Of a stretch of 32,937 nucleotides of DNA, positions 31,460 through 32,937 are shown piece by piece; positions within the stretch are counted from its first letter, which is position 1; each line of letters starts with the position of its first letter. Made by a program: the position numbers and the translations under genes. The notes under the pieces are model-generated. The model was given only the letters and a program-made list of their open reading frames with translations, did no database searches and was not told the DNA's origin. Origin of the DNA: Defluviitaleaceae bacterium (lineage in GTDB: Bacteria; Bacillota; Clostridia; Lachnospirales; WQUN01); the NCBI GenBank assembly GCA_009788055.1, contig WQSG01000032.1, forward strand, positions 1-32,937, read 5' to 3'.

Positions 31460-32718
31460 TGGGTAATCGCTACGGCGGTGCGGCGCAAGAGCATGATTAC
31501 GAGGAACATTATCTGCAAAAAAAACGTGCCCGCAAACCTAAAAAGAAAAAGGAAAAAAATCCTTCGGCAAAGTCGCTTCAGGCAGTTGACATAGGCAATG
31601 TGGATATCACCATCTATCTTGTGGTGACTATTTTGGTACTTATCGGCGTGGTAATGGTGTTTTCCGCAAGTTACAGCATGGCGGCAAACAGGATACGCTT
31701 TAACAATGACGCTTTCTACTTCCTTCGCAGAAACGGGGTTTTCGCGCTGGTTGGTTTTGCCGCAATGAATATTATTTCACAATTTAACTACAGACACTGG
31801 CGCAGGGGCGTGTGGCCGTTGTATTTCGGCACGCTTGGGCTTTTGTTTTTGGTAACGGTTATGGGGCGCGACGCACAAGGCGCGACACGCTGGCTTGAAG
31901 TTCCCATTATCGGCGGGTTTCAGCCGTCGGAAGTTGCAAAGGTTGCAATCATTTTCACCATCGCCCACCTTATAGACAAATACCCCGACGCCCTTGGCAA
32001 ACGAGGGCAAGAGGGCTGGATAAACCTTGCAATTTTTTGTTCCGTCGTTGTTGCCGTTGTTGTTCTGGTTTTGATGCCGGGCGGGTTTAGTTCCGCGCTT
32101 ATTCTTTCGTCAATCGGGTTTGGCATGATTTTTATTGCAAGCCCTTATATTTGGCGGTTCATTATTCCCGGCATACTTGGTGTGGGCGGCGTGGCGTTGT
32201 ATCTGTTTCTTGATGCCTATTTTGGGCTGGGATTTCGCGGTGCGCGTGTACAGGCGTGGCTGGACCCTTGGGCGTTTCACGATACCGTTGGATTCCAAAC
32301 AATTAACGCGCTGTACGCGGTTGCCACCGGCGGCTGGTTTGGCATTGGTATTGGCGAAAGCCGACAGGTTTCTTTCATCCCCGAACCCCAGCACGATATG
32401 ATTTTTGCAATCATAGTTGAAGAACTCGGCTTGGTTGGCGCAGGGCTTATTCTTGTCCTTTTCGGCATTTTCATCTGGCGCGGAATAATTATTGCAATGC
32501 GCGCCCCCGACACATTCAGCTCCATGATTGCAATCGGAATTGTTTTCGCTTTCGCTTTCCAAACCGTAATAAATGTTGGCGTTGTTACAAACACCATCCC
32601 CAACACAGGCGTAACCCTTCCTTTCATAAGCTACGGCGGAACTTCACTGATGGTTTCCATGGCTTTGGCAGGCGTTTTGCTTAGTATTTCCAAGTACACG
32701 AAGGGCGCGGATGGGTAA
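31459..32718 (+). CDS. ftsW: FtsW/SpoVE, SEDS-family septal glycan polymerase
   Basis: The 419-aa protein is a multi-spanning SEDS polymerase that works with a class B PBP to make septal peptidoglycan. A cytoplasmic N-terminal extension of about 50 residues is unusually lysine-rich (KKRARKPKKKKEKN). The SEDS motifs follow: MVFSASYSMA in the first membrane segment, QGATRWLEV, GGFQPSEVAKVAIIF, the catalytic-Asp loop EPQHDMIFAIIVEELG, and PFISYGGTSLMVSMAL. FtsW and SpoVE cannot be separated by sequence here; the mur-cluster position fits either. ATG 31459 overlaps murD by one base and has GGAAAGGGGG upstream. It is the last gene of the cluster in this window. Confidence 0.95.
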   Translation: MGNRYGGAAQEHDYEEHYLQKKRARKPKKKKEKNPSAKSLQAVDIGNVDITIYLVVTILVLIGVVMVFSASYSMAANRIRFNNDAFYFLRRNGVFALVGFAAMNIISQFNYRHWRRGVWPLYFGTLGLLFLVTVMGRDAQGATRWLEVPIIGGFQPSEVAKVAIIFTIAHLIDKYPDALGKRGQEGWINLAIFCSVVVAVVVLVLMPGGFSSALILSSIGFGMIFIASPYIWRFIIPGILGVGGVALYLFLDAYFGLGFRGARVQAWLDPWAFHDTVGFQTINALYAVATGGWFGIGIGESRQVSFIPEPQHDMIFAIIVEELGLVGAGLILVLFGIFIWRGIIIAMRAPDTFSSMIAIGIVFAFAFQTVINVGVVTNTIPNTGVTLPFISYGGTSLMVSMALAGVLLSISKYTKGADG

Positions 32719-32747
32719 GAGCAAAACCATACGAGTGTTGTAATTTG

Positions 32748-32778
32748 AAAATCGCGCAAAAAAATGCGCGGTTTTTTT
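32748..32778 (+). terminator. Intrinsic terminator after ftsW
   Basis: AAATCGCGC pairs with GCGCGGTTT (one G-T pair) around an A-rich loop and runs into seven T. It ends the mur-ftsW unit 30 nt past the last stop codon, so murG, normally next in Firmicutes, is not part of this transcript. Confidence 0.88.
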
Positions 32779-32807
32779 GTTGGCGTATTATGGAAATGAG
32801 TATAGGC

Positions 32808-32903
32808 TTACAGGCAACATTTTATACTCAAACAACCTTCTATCGTATTTCCTTCCTTACGATATTCAACCGCTCTCATTCTGTACCTGTTGTCGTATGC
32901 CAT
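32808..32903 (-). pseudogene. Truncated IS630-type transposase N-terminus
   Basis: On the minus strand, ATG 32903 opens a 31-codon frame MAYDNRYRMRAVEYRKEGNT, the typical beginning of IS630-family transposases just before their helix-turn-helix. Normal sequence would continue with a helix such as EACRVFKI. Here it runs into EGCLSIKCCL and a stop. The join contains the 17-nt string shared with the 3' end of the transposase remnant at the left edge, which suggests an internally deleted element joining the start of the gene to its right end. Inverted heptamers GAGTATA/TATACTC (32798-32804 and 32823-32829) lie at the join. The left end of the element lies beyond the window. Confidence 0.6.
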
Positions 32904-32937
32904 ATGCTCAGTTTATCATATCCTCAGGCTCTTTGTA

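Overview
The window looks like a chromosomal segment from an anaerobic Bacillota bacterium, most likely an uncultivated member of Clostridia. The evidence is a Firmicutes-type murE-murF-mraY-murD-ftsW cluster whose MurE carries the meso-DAP motif DNPR, S-layer-homology (SLH) surface proteins, dockerin-type calcium repeats, and AGGAGG-like ribosome binding sites. No species can be named from sequence alone.

Layout. 1-700: remnant of an IS630-family transposase, frameshifted and carrying a nested 160-bp MITE. 1183-2480: decayed SLH surface protein. 2837-3438: small minus-strand genes, including a cysteine-rich DUF6485-like protein. 3682-3900: promoter, ribosome binding site and signal peptide of a secreted protein that is cut off by a recombinase module. 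3950-6701: recombinase module on the minus strand, comprising a tyrosine recombinase, a TnpW-like protein and a large serine recombinase. 6702-9250: mostly non-coding and hairpin-rich DNA around an Rpn-like nuclease gene, with a duplicated 53-nt leader and a structured segment that may be an RNA. 9237-10770: a translationally coupled trio of sigma-like protein, 77-aa protein and HNH endonuclease. 10840-11844: a secreted CAP-domain protein.

11996-23034: a two-gene minus-strand unit encoding a 3321-aa secreted multidomain protein ending in a dockerin, followed by a 349-aa secreted protein with an N-terminal dockerin and a cohesin-like domain. A divergent XRE regulator (23148) and a second PD-(D/E)XK-type nuclease (23573) follow, then an SLH-anchored transglutaminase-like protein whose own start has been lost.

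25893-32718: the peptidoglycan precursor and division cluster. MurE and MurF add residues 3 and 4-5 of the stem peptide, MraY makes lipid I, MurD adds D-Glu, and FtsW is the SEDS glycan polymerase of the septum. The two larger gaps in this cluster hold near-parallel arrays of five hairpins. The cluster ends at a strong terminator, with no murG in the window. A truncated IS630-type transposase start lies at the right edge.

The most unusual parts are the mixed serine/tyrosine recombinase module, the duplicated leader upstream of the sigma/HNH operon, the structured non-coding segment 8814-9084, the dockerin-bearing giant with its cohesin-like partner, and the conserved hairpin arrays between mur genes. 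All functional statements come from reading motifs; no database search was run.
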